Shown here one piece after another: positions 22,650 through 24,088 of a DNA stretch of 24,088 nt. Location of the stretch: contig PLTE01000055.1 of assembly GCA_003164375.1 (NCBI GenBank), forward strand, positions 1-24,088. Reading direction: 5' to 3'. Every line of letters begins with the position of its first letter. Within the stretch, counting starts at the first letter, position 1. The stretch is from Hyphomicrobiales bacterium. GTDB lineage: Bacteria; Pseudomonadota; Alphaproteobacteria; Rhizobiales; Xanthobacteraceae. The translations under genes were made by a program, and so were the position numbers. The notes beneath the pieces were generated by a model that saw only the letters and a program-made list of their open reading frames with translations, searched no databases and was not told where the DNA came from.

Positions 22650-23816
22650 ATGACGGCCTGCATCGTGGGATGGGCGCACACGCCCTTCGGCAAGCTTGCC
22701 GGCGAAACCGTCGAAAGCCTCATTGTGCGGGTCACAGGCCAAGCGCTGGCCGATGCCGGGATTGCGGCCAACGACGTCGACGAGATCGTGCTCGGCCATT
22801 TCAACGCCGGCTTCTCGGCGCAGGATTTCACCGCTTCGCTGGTGCTGCAGGCCTCGCCCGAGCTGCGCTTTACGCGCGCCACGCGGGTCGAGAACGCCTG
22901 CGCCACGGGTTCCGCCGCGGTGCATCAGGGGCTCAAATCGATCGCCGCGCGCTCGGCCAGGATCGTGCTCGTGGTCGGCGTCGAGCAGATGACGACGACG
23001 GCGCCCGCCGACATCGGGCGCAATCTCTTGAAAGCCTCTTACGTGCGCGAGGAGGCCGATATCGACGGCGGCTTTGCCGGCATTTTCGGCCAGATCGCGG
23101 CGCGCTATTTCCAGCGCTGGGGCGACCAGTCGGCCGCACTCGCCCAAATCGCTGCCAAAAACCACAAAAACGGCGTCGGCAATCCTTACGCGCAGATCAG
23201 AAAAGATCTCGGCTACGAGTTCTGCCGCGCCGAAAGCGAGAAGAACCCGCTGGTCGCGGGCCCGCTCAAGCGCACCGATTGTTCGCTGGTCTCCGACGGC
23301 GCCGCGGCCTTGGTGCTGACCAACGTCGAGACCGCGCTCACGCTCAACAAGGCGATCGTGTTTCGTGCCGCGCAGCACGTGCAGGACTTTCTGCCGATGT
23401 CGCGGCGCGACGTGCTCAAATTCGAAGGCTGCGCTGTAGCCTGGCAGCGCGCGCTCGCCGAGGCCGGCATCGCGCTTTCGGATCTCTCCTTCGCCGAAGT
23501 GCATGACTGCTTCACCATCGCTGAGCTGATCGAATACGAAGCCATGGGCTTGGCGCCGGAAGGGCAGGGCGCGCGCGTCATCGCCGAGGGAACGGTCGCC
23601 AAGGACGGCGCATTGCCGATCAATCCGTCCGGCGGCTTGAAATCGAAGGGCCACCCGATCGGCGCCACCGGCGTATCGATGCACGCGATTAGCGCGATGC
23701 AGCTCACCGGCACCGCCGGCGGCATGCAGGTGAAAAACGCCAAGCTCGGCGGCATCTTCAACATGGGCGGAACGGCGGTTGCGAATTACGTGAGTATTCT
23801 GGAAAGGCTGCGGTGA
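22650..23816 (+). CDS. Thiolase-family protein (SCP2/acetyl-CoA acetyltransferase type)
   Basis: The 388-residue protein is a thiolase, cleaving or forming 3-oxoacyl-CoA. It has the nucleophilic Cys84 in VENACATGS, His285 in VHDCFTIAE and His335 in GLKSKGHPIGATG, with a closing GGIFNMGGTAVANY. The HDCF motif and the lack of the classical C-terminal Cys-x-Gly acid/base motif place it in the SCP-x/SCP2-type branch rather than with PcaF or PhaA. Members act on branched or sterol-like acyl-CoAs or on unknown substrates, often together with a DUF35/OB-fold partner, which is not seen here. GGAGGA immediately upstream of the ATG is a strong ribosome site. It is divergent from the carboxypeptidase and followed by a hairpin-rich region. 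Confidence 0.92.
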   Translation: MTACIVGWAHTPFGKLAGETVESLIVRVTGQALADAGIAANDVDEIVLGHFNAGFSAQDFTASLVLQASPELRFTRATRVENACATGSAAVHQGLKSIAARSARIVLVVGVEQMTTTAPADIGRNLLKASYVREEADIDGGFAGIFGQIAARYFQRWGDQSAALAQIAAKNHKNGVGNPYAQIRKDLGYEFCRAESEKNPLVAGPLKRTDCSLVSDGAAALVLTNVETALTLNKAIVFRAAQHVQDFLPMSRRDVLKFEGCAVAWQRALAEAGIALSDLSFAEVHDCFTIAELIEYEAMGLAPEGQGARVIAEGTVAKDGALPINPSGGLKSKGHPIGATGVSMHAISAMQLTGTAGGMQVKNAKLGGIFNMGGTAVANYVSILERLR

Positions 23817-24088
23817 AACTCCTCCTTCTCCCCGCACGCGGGGCGAGGTGAAAAAGCAATCTCGTTCTCGCGATGCGCCCGCATCCGAGTTTTGCGTTCA
23901 AACCTCAACCCAAGCCCTTCCAATATTTCCTCCCTCCAAAGAAAGAAGGGAGGCGGAGCGCCAAAAGACGCACCATCGGGCCGCATCTTGCGATGCGGCG
24001 CGCGCCTTTGCTCCGTCCTCTCCGTTTGACCGGAAAAGACCGGGCCCTAGGGACCCATTGGAACAGGGCGCGCTCGCCTTTCGGCGCC
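23817..24088. repeat. Hairpin- and repeat-rich intergenic region, no gene seen
   Basis: No coding frame is convincing here. The stretch begins with a CTCCTTCTCCCCGC/GCGGGG element (stem 23828-23833 with 23836-23841), a dispersed repeat type in Rhizobiales whose reverse strand translates to the familiar spurious PRPACGE peptide. A perfect eight-pair hairpin lies at 23980-23999 (GCCGCATC/GATGCGGC) and a four-pair one at 24075-24086; both have GNRA loops (GCAA, GAAA) if transcribed from the minus strand. The first element may also terminate the thiolase transcript. The region continues past the window edge. Confidence 0.6.

Noticed and set aside
22650..23816. Assigning the thiolase as PcaF to complete the beta-ketoadipate pathway with pcaIJ
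   Set aside because: The HDCF motif and missing C-terminal Cys motif place it in the SCP2-type branch, and it lies 9 kb away.
22494..23837. A 447-codon open frame on the minus strand
   Set aside because: It is the antisense shadow of the thiolase, which has all its catalytic motifs and a strong ribosome site.
23786..23986. A 66-codon minus-strand frame containing PRPACGE
   Set aside because: This peptide is a well-known translation of a dispersed Rhizobiales repeat rather than a gene.

Overview
The window is high-GC DNA whose genes sit close together on both strands. It most likely comes from an alphaproteobacterium of the order Hyphomicrobiales (Rhizobiales), near the Bradyrhizobium/Rhodopseudomonas/Pseudolabrys group. 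The reasons are intergenic palindromes of a type I associate with that group, a perfect FixK/FNR-type box, an L,D-transpeptidase carrying an N-terminal helical region I associate with alphaproteobacteria, and a small Flp pilin. The assignment rests on recognition, not on a database search.

Layout. 1-2544 is housekeeping and ion transport: a 3'-truncated enolase gene (-), queF (+) and a KirBac-type potassium channel (-) convergent with queF. 2603-5696 holds a LigJ-like 4-oxalomesaconate hydratase (-), a membrane-anchored alpha/beta hydrolase (-) and a divergent HpcH/HpaI-type aldolase (+). 5718-6229 holds a small two-helix membrane protein (-) and a solitary Flp pilin (+). 6271-11011 is a minus-strand catabolic cluster: an orphan Bug-type binding protein, an SDR-fold protein without the catalytic tetrad, a two-domain extradiol dioxygenase, and an Old Yellow Enzyme/FeS/FAD oxidoreductase that seems to lack its NAD(P)H-binding domain. 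Divergent from it are an LLM flavin monooxygenase and then pcaI-pcaJ (3-oxoadipate CoA-transferase) at 11092-13616.

13715-18785 is a complete RbsABC-like ABC importer (-) divergent from an M24-family metallopeptidase (+). The 228-base intergenic region contains TTGATCTGGATCAA, a perfect FNR/FixK half-site pair, so oxygen-responsive control is likely. 18896-19925 holds an unrecognised protein and a single-domain VOC protein. 20031-22403 is a cell-wall pair, a D,D-carboxypeptidase followed by an L,D-transpeptidase, whose reactions are consecutive. 22650-23816 is an SCP2-type thiolase, followed by a 272-base region rich in hairpins and repeats.

The common theme is degradation of aromatic or organic acids: uptake (Bug, ABC), flavin-dependent reduction and oxygenation, extradiol ring cleavage, hydration and aldol cleavage of oxo-diacids, CoA transfer and thiolysis. 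Pathway links are inferred from gene families and proximity; no substrate can be read from the sequence. No tRNA, rRNA, CRISPR array, insertion sequence or prophage was seen.
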